From Pseudomonas sp. (GTDB lineage: Bacteria; Pseudomonadota; Gammaproteobacteria; Pseudomonadales; Pseudomonadaceae): a stretch of DNA of 64,000 nucleotides. The notes under the pieces are model-generated. The model searched no databases and was not told where the DNA came from. It saw only the letters and a program-made list of their open reading frames with translations. The first letter of the stretch is position 1; the number at the start of each line of letters is the position of its first letter. Location: contig NZ_JAUYGD010000033.1 of assembly GCF_030690725.1 (NCBI RefSeq), positions 124,001 through 188,000 on the forward strand, written 5' to 3'. Below, piece by piece: positions 56,461-64,000 of this stretch. The position numbers were made by a program, and so were the translations under genes.

Positions 56461-57110
56461 TTCGCGGCCATGGGCCGCTCCTACAGAAACAGCGTGTTGT
56501 CAGTCTATTCTCGACGTAGGAGCGGGCCATGCCCGCGAACTTCTTAAGGAGAGCGCTTATGGATGAGCGTTACAGCTACCGAAAACCGGGGCACGCAGCA
56601 TTACGCAATGGCCGAGCATCTATCTGCAATACGGCTTATCTGATCACTACAACAACTCAAAACCGCGAACCGTTGTTTCTCCACTTTCCTGCGGCCTGCG
56701 TAGCCGCGCGCTGTTTTGAAGATGCCGCCTTGCTCAGAACTAGCCGCATGCTGGCCTGGGTGTTGATGCCGGATCATGTGCACTGGTTGCTTCAGCTTGG
56801 AGAGACCGACAACCTCTGTGATGTTGTTAGTCGGCTCAAGTCCGCCAGCTCCCGCCACAGCAATCGCACCCTGAATCGAACGGGGTCGCTCTGGTCGAAA
56901 GCTTTTCATGATCACGCCCTGCGCGAAGAGCAAGACCTGCAAGCAGTCGCCCGTTATATCGTGGCCAATCCTCTGCGGGCGGGCCTGGTCAAGCGGATCG
57001 GGGATTATCCGTTCTGGAATGCCATCTGGCTTTGATCTGGCCTGCGCGACGGTGGTGTATCCAATATCTTTTCGCGGGCATGTGACTGGGCGTCCCCCCC
57101 GCTACTACAG
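56461..57110. mobile_element. REP-flanked RAYT unit
   Basis: The transposase gene at 56559-57035 is bracketed by GTAGGAGCGG-family REPs: an inverted pair upstream (56461-56486 and 56516-56539), and a degenerate copy downstream (57071-57110, TTCGCGGGCATG...CCCGCTACTACAG). This matches RAYTs with flanking REP pairs (REPtrons), the likely source of the REPs scattered through the window. No target-site duplication was identified. Confidence 0.8.
56559..57035 (+). CDS. rayT: REP-associated tyrosine transposase (RAYT)
   Basis: A 158-residue IS200/IS605-like single-strand nuclease. The start at ATG 56559 (MDERYSYRKPGH) has AAGGAGA at 56546-56552, directly after the REP. The HUH motif is MPDHVHWLLQ (His-x-His), and the catalytic Tyr lies in VARYIVANPLRAGLV. 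Such proteins cleave at REP hairpins and are thought to move REPs without self-transposing often. The frame is intact. The neighbourhood carries REPs of the matching GTAGGAGCGG family. Confidence 0.93.
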   Translation: MDERYSYRKPGHAALRNGRASICNTAYLITTTTQNREPLFLHFPAACVAARCFEDAALLRTSRMLAWVLMPDHVHWLLQLGETDNLCDVVSRLKSASSRHSNRTLNRTGSLWSKAFHDHALREEQDLQAVARYIVANPLRAGLVKRIGDYPFWNAIWL

Positions 57111-57187
57111 GGGCATTCGCTTCGGTGCGCAGTTTGCGGGGGCGGCAACTACGCTCAGAGCATGTTCGCTGTTGCGCGAGGTGTGTT

Positions 57188-57928
57188 GTGAGTGCATTTG
57201 CCCTGGTCGATGAGTTCTGGCTGCTGCCGGGCGTGGCGGTCAATCTGACCCTGTTTCTGAATATGCTTGGCGCACTGTTGCTCGGCCTGCTGGTCGGTTA
57301 CGAGCGCTCCTACCATGGCCGGGCGGCGGGCATGCGTACCTATGGCATGGTCTGCATGGCCTCCTGTGCGCTGACGGTGCTCTGCGTGTACCCGCAGCAC
57401 TGGCTGGGCGATCACTCCTTGGCCAGTGTTGACCCAACGCGAGTGATTCAGGGCGTGGTCACCGGCATCGGTTTTCTTGGCGCCGGGCTGATCATGAAGG
57501 ACGGCATGAGCATCAGCGGCCTGACCACGGCGGCGTCGATCTGGGCCTCTTCGGCGATTGGCGTGCTGGTGGGCGTCGGCTTCTATGGCGCGGCGGTGCT
57601 GCTCAGCTTGATTTCCGCCGGGTTGATGATGTGGGGCGCCAAGCTGGAAGCACGGCTGCCATCGCGCCCGGCGCTGGCCATTGTGCTGCGCTTCGCCCCC
57701 GGTTTTGTCCGCCCGCATGAAGCGCGTTTACGTGAGATCGCCCGCGAGCGCGGCTACGTGATTGCCGGCGGCTCGTTCACCGTGAGCTTTGATCAGGGCC
57801 AGCTGGAGTGGCGCTTTGTCGCCGTGGCGGTGGACGGGCAGAAGAGTGCGCGGATCAGTGATATGGCCGATGAGCTAGCCAAGCTGGAAGGTGTGGCGAA
57901 GTTTCAGATGGCCCATGCGCGCAACTGA
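57188..57928 (+). CDS. mgtC: MgtC family membrane protein
   Basis: A 246-residue protein starting at GTG 57188 (read as Met-SAFALVDEF) with GAGG at 57178-57181. Membrane helices fill the first ~150 residues: VGYERSYHGRAAGMRTYGMVCMAS and TGIGFLGAGLIMKDG carry the MgtC signature. A soluble C-terminal ACT-like domain follows. MgtC supports growth at low magnesium and survival in macrophages through regulation of the F-ATPase in Salmonella; in P. aeruginosa it acts in biofilm/macrophage settings. No Mg-sensing leader was identified. A longer in-frame upstream start is less likely. Confidence 0.88.
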   Translation: MSAFALVDEFWLLPGVAVNLTLFLNMLGALLLGLLVGYERSYHGRAAGMRTYGMVCMASCALTVLCVYPQHWLGDHSLASVDPTRVIQGVVTGIGFLGAGLIMKDGMSISGLTTAASIWASSAIGVLVGVGFYGAAVLLSLISAGLMMWGAKLEARLPSRPALAIVLRFAPGFVRPHEARLREIARERGYVIAGGSFTVSFDQGQLEWRFVAVAVDGQKSARISDMADELAKLEGVAKFQMAHARN

Positions 57929-57953
57929 GCTTCGCCAAGTGTCAGCTCACCCT

Positions 57954-59795
57954 TCAGTCGACGCCGACAAACCCACCCGTCTGGTGCTGCCAAAGGCGGG
58001 CATAGAGGCCGCCTGCGGCGATCAGTTCACTGTGACTGCCGGTTTCGACAATGCGCCCCTGATCGATCACCACCAGGCGGTCCATACGGGCGATGGTCGA
58101 CAGGCGGTGGGCGATGGCGATCACCGTTTTGCCCTGCATCAGGGTATCCAGGCTTTCCTGGATTGCTGCTTCGATTTCCGAGTCCAGTGCCGAGGTGGCT
58201 TCGTCCAGCACCAGAATCGGTGCGTCCTTGAGCAGTACGCGGGCGATGGCGATGCGTTGGCGCTGGCCTCCAGAGAGTTTTACTCCGCGCTCGCCGATCT
58301 GCGCGTCGAAACCATGGCCGCCCATGCCGTCGTCCAGTAGCGGGATAAAGCTGTCGGCGCGGGCCTTGCGTACGGCGTCGAGCAGCTGTGCTTCGCTGGC
58401 GTCGGGTTTGCCGTAGAGCAGGTTGTCGCGGATCGAGCGATGCAGCAGCGAGGTGTCCTGGGTGACCATGCCGATCTGCGCGCGCAGGCTCTCCTGGGCC
58501 ACGTCGGCGATATTCTGGCCGTCGATCAGGATGCGCCCGCTCTCCAGGTCGTAGAGGCGCAGCAGCAGGTTGGCCAGGGTTGATTTGCCCGCGCCGGAAG
58601 GGCCGATCAGACCGATTTTTTCGCCGGGCGCCACTGTCAGGCTGAGGCCGGCGATCACGCCGTTGCGTTTGCCGTAGTGGAAGTGGATGTTGTCGAACTG
58701 CACGGCGCCCTGGCTAACGTGCAGCGGTTTGGCCTGCGCCTGGTCAAGTACCTGGCGCGGCTGGACGATGGTTTTCATGCCGTCCTGCACGGTGCCGACG
58801 TTCTCGAAAATGCCGTTGACCACCCACATGATCCATTCGGCCATGCCGTTGATGCGGATTACCAGGCCCAACGCCAGGGCGATGGCACCGGTGCTGATCA
58901 GTTGCTGATCCCACAACCACAGGGCCAGCGCACCGGTACCGACGATCAGCATGCCGTTGAGGCAGGTGATCAGGAAATCCAGGGTGGTGATGATGCGCGA
59001 CTGCAAACGCACCTTGCCGAGCAATTCCTGCATGGCTTCGCGGGCGTAGTGTTCCTCGACCTGGGTGTGGGCGAACAGCTTGAGCGTGGTGACGTTGCTG
59101 TAGCCGTCGACCACCCGACCCATGACTTTCGAGCGCGCCGCCGAGGCCGCCGCAGAGCGTTCCTTGATACGTGGCACGAAGTACCAGAGCGCCGCGCAGT
59201 AACCGACTATCCACAGCAGCAGCGGGGCAATCAGGCTCAGGTCGGCGGCGGCAAACAAGTACAGCGCGCTGACGGCGTACACCAGCACATGCCAGAGCGC
59301 GTCAACCACCTGCATCGCCGAGTCACGCAGCGAAGGGCCGGTTTGCATGATGCGTTGGGCGATGCGCCCGGCGAAGTCGTGCTGGAAAAAGCTCAGGCTC
59401 TGCTTGAGCACATAGCGATGGTTCTGCCAGCGGATCAGGTTGGTCAGGCCGGGGTTGATGGTCTGATGCGTCAGCAAGTTGTGCAGACCGAAGACCAGCG
59501 GGCGGATGACCAGCGCCACCAGCAGCATCCACAGCAGGGTGCCTTGATGTTGCTCGAAGAACTCGCCACTCGGGGTGTTCTGCGTCATGTCGATCAGCTG
59601 ACCGAGGAAGCTGAACAGCGCCACTTCGATCAGTGCAGCGACAAAGCCGACCACCAGCACGGCGATCATCAACGGCCAGACCTGGCGCAAATAGTAGGCA
59701 TAAAACGCCAGCATGCCGGCCGGTGGCTCGACATCCGGGCTGGCTTTGAAAACGTCGATAAGGTGTTCGAAACGGCGAAACAACATGTCAGGCAT
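57954..59795 (-). CDS. ABC exporter, fused membrane and ATPase domains
   Basis: A 613-residue half-transporter, working as a dimer. Six membrane helices occupy about residues 30-330. The ATPase has Walker A GPSGAGKST, signature LSGGQRQRIA, Walker B ILVLDEATSALD and H-loop AHRLST. It belongs to the MsbA/multidrug-type exporters with an amphipathic N-terminus (FEHLIDVFKASP). Substrate is unknown; the isolated position gives no hint. ATG 59795 is used, with ATG 59786 in frame as an alternative. Confidence 0.93.
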   Translation of the reverse strand: MPDMLFRRFEHLIDVFKASPDVEPPAGMLAFYAYYLRQVWPLMIAVLVVGFVAALIEVALFSFLGQLIDMTQNTPSGEFFEQHQGTLLWMLLVALVIRPLVFGLHNLLTHQTINPGLTNLIRWQNHRYVLKQSLSFFQHDFAGRIAQRIMQTGPSLRDSAMQVVDALWHVLVYAVSALYLFAAADLSLIAPLLLWIVGYCAALWYFVPRIKERSAAASAARSKVMGRVVDGYSNVTTLKLFAHTQVEEHYAREAMQELLGKVRLQSRIITTLDFLITCLNGMLIVGTGALALWLWDQQLISTGAIALALGLVIRINGMAEWIMWVVNGIFENVGTVQDGMKTIVQPRQVLDQAQAKPLHVSQGAVQFDNIHFHYGKRNGVIAGLSLTVAPGEKIGLIGPSGAGKSTLANLLLRLYDLESGRILIDGQNIADVAQESLRAQIGMVTQDTSLLHRSIRDNLLYGKPDASEAQLLDAVRKARADSFIPLLDDGMGGHGFDAQIGERGVKLSGGQRQRIAIARVLLKDAPILVLDEATSALDSEIEAAIQESLDTLMQGKTVIAIAHRLSTIARMDRLVVIDQGRIVETGSHSELIAAGGLYARLWQHQTGGFVGVD

Positions 59796-59872
59796 CCTGC
59801 CTAGATCAGGGAATAGCGCCCGATTCTAACGAGTTTGCCGGGGAGGGTGTCGCGCAGAAAAGCAGGGTTAAA

Positions 59873-59902
59873 GCGCGCGGGGTGAGCAGGCTCACCCCGC
59901 GC
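59873..59902 (-). terminator. Intrinsic terminator of the cyclophilin gene
   Basis: GCGCGGGGTGAGC (59875-59887) pairs perfectly with GCTCACCCCGCGC (59890-59902). Read on the - strand it is followed by GCTTTAA, a short T-tract. Confidence 0.75.
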
Positions 59903-59909
59903 GGTGTTA

Positions 59910-60464
59910 TCAGAGACGCTTGGCTTCGGTGATCAGCACCGGCTCACGCGGCACATTCTGATGGCCGCCACGGTTGGCGGTCGGCACCTGAGCGATCTTG
60001 TCGACCACGTCCATGCCCTTCACCACCTTGCCGAACACCGCGTAACCGAAGTCGCGCGAGCCATGGTCGAGGAAGGCGTTGTCCTTGTGGTTGATAAAGA
60101 ACTGGCTGGTGGCCGAGTCGCGTACCTGGGTACGGGCCATGGCCAGGGTGCCGCGTACGTTGTGCAGGCCGTTGTCGGCTTCGTTCTTGATCGGCGCCTG
60201 GGTGTTTTTCTGCTGCATGTCGGCATCGAAACCGCCGCCTTGCACCATAAAGCCCGGAATTACCCGGTGGAACTGGGTGCCGGCGTAATAGCCGCTGTCG
60301 ACGTAGGCGAGGAAGTTGGCGGTGCTGATCGGCGCCTTCTCGGCATCCAGTTCGATCTCGATTTCACCGAGGCTGGTGGTCAGCAGCACTTTCGGGTTTT
60401 CGGCGGCCAGCAGGCTGCCGGCAAACAGGATGGAGCAGGCGGCGAGGGTGAGGGTCTTGAACAT
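59910..60464 (-). CDS. ppiA: Periplasmic cyclophilin-type peptidyl-prolyl isomerase
   Basis: A 184-residue protein with a signal peptide of about 21 residues (GSLLAAE). Cyclophilin motifs are intact: [16 protein letters not shown] (catalytic Arg and surrounding Phe), [19 protein letters not shown], and [19 protein letters not shown]. It catalyses proline isomerisation during folding of exported proteins. PpiA is the natural E. coli match, given the leader peptide; PpiB lacks one. A perfect-stem terminator follows. Confidence 0.92.
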   Translation of the reverse strand: MFKTLTLAACSILFAGSLLAAENPKVLLTTSLGEIEIELDAEKAPISTANFLAYVDSGYYAGTQFHRVIPGFMVQGGGFDADMQQKNTQAPIKNEADNGLHNVRGTLAMARTQVRDSATSQFFINHKDNAFLDHGSRDFGYAVFGKVVKGMDVVDKIAQVPTANRGGHQNVPREPVLITEAKRL

Positions 60465-60476
60465 GCGTAGTAGTCC

Positions 60477-61289
60477 TTATTGTTGCTTGGCAGTGGGGGC
60501 GGTCTGTTCGACTTCGGCAAGGAAGGCTAGCAGGCTGCTGTTGAATTGTTCGGGTTGGTCCAGCGGTGTGGCGTGACGCGAATCCTCGATCACCAGCAGG
60601 CGTGCATTGGCCATTTCATCAACGTAGGCCTGCTTCTGCGCCACCGGGGTGTAATCGCGGTCGGCCGTGACTACCAGGGTCGGACAGCTGATTCGCGCCA
60701 GGCGTTCCCGCACGCCCCAGCCGATAATCGCATCCAGGCTGGCAAGGTAAGCACGCTTGTTGTTCTGCGGCCAGCGTTGCAGGATTTTCTGCCGCAGCTC
60801 TTCCTGCTCCGGCTTGGGGAACAGCAGTTTGCCCAAGGCTTTGGCAATGGTGTCGAGGCTGAGCAGGCGCGACAGGCTCCAGCGTTTGGCAATCTCGATG
60901 TAGTCGCGCGGGCTTTTCGCCTTCACTTCCGGGCCGCTGTTGACGATGCACAGGCTCTTCAGCAATTCGGGGCGATCCACGCCCAGCTGGAAGCCGATCA
61001 TGCCGCCCATGGAGATGCCCACCAGATGCACCTGCGGCAGCTGCAGGTGCTCGATCAGCGCTGCCACATCCTCGGCAAAGCCCTGAATGCTGTAGCGTTC
61101 GTGGGGTTTGTCCGAGCGGCCGTGGCCGCGCACATCGAGGGCGATGACCCGGTAATGGCGGGCCAGCTCGGGAATCTGGTATTCCCAGTCGCGAGTGCTC
61201 GAACCGAGACCGTGGACCAGCAGCACGGGCGCGCCGTGGCCGTATTCCTCGTAGTGCAGCTGGCAGTCGTCGTTAGTGAAATAGGACAT
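60477..61289 (-). CDS. Alpha/beta hydrolase
   Basis: A 270-residue soluble enzyme, start MSYFTNDDCQL. The oxyanion region is VLLVHGLGSSTRDW, the nucleophile elbow GISMGG (Ser), the acid Asp in TADRDYTP, and the His in EDSRHATPLDQP. The lid region (about 130-190) is unlike specific dehalogenase or epoxide types I know. Such enzymes are often PHB/ester/lactone hydrolases, but the substrate cannot be told. The next gene upstream on the same strand is a LysR regulator, 17 nt away, possibly co-transcribed. Confidence 0.85.
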   Translation of the reverse strand: MSYFTNDDCQLHYEEYGHGAPVLLVHGLGSSTRDWEYQIPELARHYRVIALDVRGHGRSDKPHERYSIQGFAEDVAALIEHLQLPQVHLVGISMGGMIGFQLGVDRPELLKSLCIVNSGPEVKAKSPRDYIEIAKRWSLSRLLSLDTIAKALGKLLFPKPEQEELRQKILQRWPQNNKRAYLASLDAIIGWGVRERLARISCPTLVVTADRDYTPVAQKQAYVDEMANARLLVIEDSRHATPLDQPEQFNSSLLAFLAEVEQTAPTAKQQ

Positions 61290-61305
61290 CTGCTGGACTC
61301 CTTAA

Positions 61306-62232
61306 TCAGGCCGAGGGCAGGGGCGCAGCAAAGGCTGCATGTAAAGGGGCGGCGTCGAAACGCTGGATCAGCTCGACGAGAATCTGCGTGGCCGGGCCCA
61401 GGGGCTTGTCCTTGTTCGAATAGAGGAAGAACAGCGGATTGCGGCTGCCGCCCTGATCCAGAGGCAGGGGTTTGAGCAGCCCGTCCTTGAGTTCGCGTTC
61501 GATCAGGTGACGCGGCAACCACGCAAAGCCCAGGCCGTTGCTGACAAAGGTAGCGGCGGTGGCCAGGCTGCCGACCGTCCAGCGATGCTCCGCGCCAAGC
61601 CAGCCGACATCGCGCGGCTGCTGGCGACCGGAGTCGCGGATCACCACCTGCATCTGGCTTTCCAGATCCTGAAAGGTCACCACCCGCTGCAGGCGGTGCA
61701 GTGCATGCTCGGGGTGAGCCACGGCGACAAACTCCACAGTGCTCATTTCCGCGCCGAGAAAGCCGGGAATATTCAGCGCGCTGATGGCCAGGTCGGCGAT
61801 GCCGTCCTTGAGCACTTCTTCCACCCCGGACAGCACTTCCTCGCGCAGGCGCACGCGGCAGCCACGGCTTTGCGGCATAAACGCGGTCAGCGCGCGAACC
61901 AGGCGCGCATTGGGGTAGGCCGCGTCGACCACCAGGCGCACTTCGGCTTCCCAGCCCTGTTCCATATGGTGAGCGAGGTCTTCCAGTTGGCTGGCCTGTT
62001 TGACCAATTGTCGCGAGCGGCGCAGCAGCACGTCACCGGCTTCGGTCAGCACCGCCTTGCGCCCATCGATACGCAGCAACGGTACACCGAGCTGCTCTTG
62101 CATACGCGCCACGGTGTAGCTGACCGAGGATTGCGAACGGTGCAGCACCTCGGCAGCCTGGGCAAAGCCGCCGTGATCGACCACCGCCTGCAGGGTGCGC
62201 CATTGGTCGAGGGTTACGCGGGGGGCTTTCAT
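61306..62232 (-). CDS. LysR family transcriptional regulator
   Basis: A 308-residue regulator. Start ATG 62232 (MKAPRVTLDQW) puts the winged HTH at residues 6-64: TLQAVVDHGGFAQAAEVLHRSQSSVSYTVARMQEQLG. The effector-binding domain fills the rest. It reads divergently from the small exported protein gene, 84 nt apart, and its 3' end is next to the hydrolase gene. azoR lies two genes away; LysR control of azoR or the hydrolase is plausible but unproven. Confidence 0.88.
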   Translation of the reverse strand: MKAPRVTLDQWRTLQAVVDHGGFAQAAEVLHRSQSSVSYTVARMQEQLGVPLLRIDGRKAVLTEAGDVLLRRSRQLVKQASQLEDLAHHMEQGWEAEVRLVVDAAYPNARLVRALTAFMPQSRGCRVRLREEVLSGVEEVLKDGIADLAISALNIPGFLGAEMSTVEFVAVAHPEHALHRLQRVVTFQDLESQMQVVIRDSGRQQPRDVGWLGAEHRWTVGSLATAATFVSNGLGFAWLPRHLIERELKDGLLKPLPLDQGGSRNPLFFLYSNKDKPLGPATQILVELIQRFDAAPLHAAFAAPLPSA

Positions 62233-62316
62233 GGTGTTTTCCCGTCTACAGGTTCTAGGGTGCAAATGCCGACGCAATCAACCTAAACTGGCCGTCTTTT
62301 GCCGGAGACTGCCCTG

Positions 62317-62631
62317 ATGAAAAAGCTTTGTTGTGCGCTGCTGGCCTGCTTGCCACTGACTGTAATGGCCTACCCGATTGAGGTGGAGAAACAGCTCAAT
62401 GGCGCTGAAGTCTCGGCCTCCACCCAGGAAATCGACCACAACATGGGCGCCCTGCAGCTGTACAACTATGGCCGCAGCGACGCCAAGTGCACGGCGCTGT
62501 TCCGCAACGGCCCTGAAGCGCCGCGCACTCGTAAGGTCAGCCTGGCCGCCGGTGAAAGCAGCAACCTGGCGGTGAAGTTCAGCCGCAGCATTATCAAGTT
62601 ACGGGTCAAGCTGACCTGCGAGCTGAGCTAG
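62317..62631 (+). CDS. Small exported protein, unknown
   Basis: A 104-residue protein starting at ATG 62317 (MKKLCCALL). The signal peptide covers residues 1-19 (cleavage after VMA). The mature domain (about 85 residues) is beta-rich with two cysteines, one at DAKCTALF and one near the C-terminus (LTCELS), likely disulfide-bonded. Homologues in Pseudomonas are sometimes mislabelled as 3-phosphoglycerate kinase; nothing in this sequence supports that. Function unknown. Confidence 0.7.
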   Translation: MKKLCCALLACLPLTVMAYPIEVEKQLNGAEVSASTQEIDHNMGALQLYNYGRSDAKCTALFRNGPEAPRTRKVSLAAGESSNLAVKFSRSIIKLRVKLTCELS

Positions 62632-62788
62632 ACAGTCCTTGGCCGCAACAGCCCAGAGACTAAGCCTGGGCTGGCTATAAATCAAATTATTAGATTGTTT
62701 GGCGCAGGTATTTGCGCTTTTTAATCGGATTGTGCGCTCCTATTCTTTGCCCATCGAGTTCAACAACCCTTTCGATGGAGCAAATAAC

Positions 62789-63388
62789 ATGGCAAATGTT
62801 CTGGTAATTGAAAGCAGCGCCCGTCAGCAAGGTTCGGTTTCTCGTCAGCTGACTGCGCAATTTATCGCCAACTGGTCGGCTGCCAACCCGGCCGATCAGA
62901 TCAAGGTGCGTGACCTTGCGGTTGATCAGGTGCCGCATCTGGACGCCAACTTGCTGGGTGGCTGGATGACACCGGCCGGGCAGCAGAGTGAGGCCGAGCA
63001 GGCCGCGCTGGCGCTGTCTAATCTGCTGACCGACGAGCTGCTGGCCGCCGATGTGCTGGTGCTGGCCGCGCCGATGTACAACTTCGCCATCCCCAGCACC
63101 CTGAAGGCTTGGCTCGATCACGTGCTGCGCGCCGGGGTGACCTTCAAGTACAGCGAAACCGGCCCGCAAGGCCTGCTCAGCGGCAAGCGCGCTTTCGTCC
63201 TGACCGCTCGGGGTGGCATCTACGCCGGCGGTACTCAGGATCACCAGGAACCCTACCTGCGTCAGGCGCTGGCCTTTGTCGGTATCCACGATGTCAGCTT
63301 TATCCACGCCGAAGGCCTCAATCTGGGCGGCGACTTTCTCGAAAAGGGCCTGAACCAGGCCAAGGCGCAACTGGCCCAGGCCATCTAG
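62789..63388 (+). CDS. azoR: FMN-dependent NADH:quinone oxidoreductase / azoreductase
   Basis: A 199-residue flavodoxin-fold enzyme, start ATG 62789 (MANVLVIESSAR). AzoR features are RQQGSVSRQLTAQFI (FMN phosphate loop), APMYNFAIPSTLKAWLDHV and TARGGIYAGG. It reduces azo and quinone compounds two electrons at a time with NAD(P)H and FMN. Length is near the E. coli 201 residues. The gene has its own terminator; the REP-free gap upstream gives no clear operator. Confidence 0.94.
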   Translation: MANVLVIESSARQQGSVSRQLTAQFIANWSAANPADQIKVRDLAVDQVPHLDANLLGGWMTPAGQQSEAEQAALALSNLLTDELLAADVLVLAAPMYNFAIPSTLKAWLDHVLRAGVTFKYSETGPQGLLSGKRAFVLTARGGIYAGGTQDHQEPYLRQALAFVGIHDVSFIHAEGLNLGGDFLEKGLNQAKAQLAQAI

Positions 63389-63438
63389 TTTTCCGCTACT
63401 ACCTGCTCTCCTGGCGTCCGGTGCTCCTGGACGTCTCT

Positions 63439-63470
63439 GCCCGCTCGGCTGATGCCGTGCGGGCTTTTTT
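63439..63470 (+). terminator. Intrinsic terminator after azoR
   Basis: GCCCGC (63439-63444) pairs with GCGGGC (63459-63464), with an inner GGC/GCC stem and a GAT loop, followed by TTTTTT. Confidence 0.9.
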
Positions 63471-63587
63471 ATGCGCTGCATTTTTGCGCTGTACGGCTGT
63501 TTAAGTACCTGGCTGTGTCGCTTTGTGGCTGTGGTCTTAACTACAAGCCAGGCAAGATGCTGGGGTCTGATTGAGCAGGGTGATGTG

Positions 63588-64000
63588 ATGCAGCTGTCTG
63601 GGCGCGGTGTGGCGCTGTCGATTATTGCCTCGGTGTTGTTTGCCCTGGTGCCCGGCTATGTGCGGCTGCTGGCGCCACTGGATGGCTTGCAGGTATTTGC
63701 CCAGCGGGTGCTCTGGTCGATGCCGGCGGTGTTGCTGCTGATTACCTTGTCGCGGCAATGGCCGGTGCTGCTGGCTGCCTGCGGTCGTGTGCGGCGCGAG
63801 CCTTTGCTGCTCGCCAGCCTGCCGTTGGCCGCGTTGTTGATGGGTATTCAATGGGCGCTGTTTGTCTGGGCGCCACTGGCTGGGCGCATGCTGGAAGTGT
63901 CTTTGGGCTATTTCCTCCTGCCGCTGGCCATGGTGCTGGCCGGGCGGGTGTTCTATGGCGAGCGGTTGCGGCCGTTGCAGCGTCTGGCGGTGTTCTGCGC
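63588..64000 (+). CDS. rarD: EamA family transporter RarD (cut by window end)
   Basis: The frame opens at ATG 63588 and runs off the right edge without a stop (137 visible codons). It reads MQLSGRGVALSIIASVLFAL, then GYVRLLAPLDGLQVFAQRVLWSMPAVLLL, with hydrophobic helices and the QWALFVWAPLAGRMLEVSLGYFLLPL segment typical of RarD. RarD is a ten-helix permease of the EamA/DMT superfamily, loosely linked to chloramphenicol sensitivity. Only the first ~40% is present. Confidence 0.85.
   Translation, partial: MQLSGRGVALSIIASVLFALVPGYVRLLAPLDGLQVFAQRVLWSMPAVLLLITLSRQWPVLLAACGRVRREPLLLASLPLAALLMGIQWALFVWAPLAGRMLEVSLGYFLLPLAMVLAGRVFYGERLRPLQRLAVFC

Overview
ORGANISM. The window is a GC-rich Pseudomonas chromosome segment. 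It carries mexL-mexJ-mexK, prfB-lysS-TetR, ppc, adk, tsaB, rsmJ and plsB in an order that, from memory, matches the P. aeruginosa PAO1 stretch PA3701 down to PA3673, with additional genes interleaved. It also has several copies of two Pseudomonas REP families and a REP-associated tyrosine transposase. No rRNA, tRNA, CRISPR array, plasmid or phage module was seen. Both ends cut genes: a PspA-family gene at the left and rarD at the right. LAYOUT. (1) 0-10 kb: a compact + strand membrane-stress-like module: PspA/IM30, YqiJ-like OB-fold membrane protein, YqiK-like flotillin, a small TerB-like protein, a giant DUF3686-type AAA+ ATPase, a rhomboid-family protease and a PLD-family phosphodiesterase. 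(2) 10-24 kb: core and conserved genes: yaeQ, recJ, a LapG-like cysteine protease, a DUF533 protein, a diguanylate cyclase, prfB with its programmed frameshift, lysS, a TetR regulator, a lipoprotein, a DUF1704/QEGLA protein with a metalloprotease-like motif, and an AIM24-like protein. (3) 24-38 kb: ppc, adk, a HAD phosphatase, tsaB, DUF72, an extensin-like protein, an EF-hand-like protein, rsmJ and the mexL/mexJK efflux locus. (4) 38-47 kb: a more variable stretch with a sodium:solute symporter, about 1 kb of repeat-rich noncoding DNA, an AT-rich gene for an HTH protein of unknown function that looks acquired, a DUF4197 protein, a frameshifted MltF-like lytic transglycosylase and a chemoreceptor. 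(5) 47-52.7 kb: plsB, then a four-gene operon with a cysteine-repeat precursor peptide (EGKCG repeats), a DUF692/MNIO enzyme, a DUF2063 partner and a DoxX-like membrane protein, preceded by an ECF-sigma-type promoter. (6) 52.7-64 kb: an OprP/OprO-type porin, a ParB/Srx-like secreted protein, a COG3146 acyltransferase-like protein, a REP-flanked RAYT transposase, MgtC, an ABC exporter, a periplasmic cyclophilin, an alpha/beta hydrolase, a LysR regulator, a small exported protein, AzoR and RarD. HOW IT FITS TOGETHER. Two gene sets look like coherent systems. The PspA-flotillin-ATPase module probably acts at the inner membrane; its last three genes are coupled or abutting. The EGKCG/DUF692/DUF2063/DoxX operon is very probably a copper-related RiPP pathway of the HvfABC/bufferin type. 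The likeliest novelty is the AT-rich HTH gene at 41.1-42.2 kb, the tail of the first module, and the regulation of the RiPP operon.
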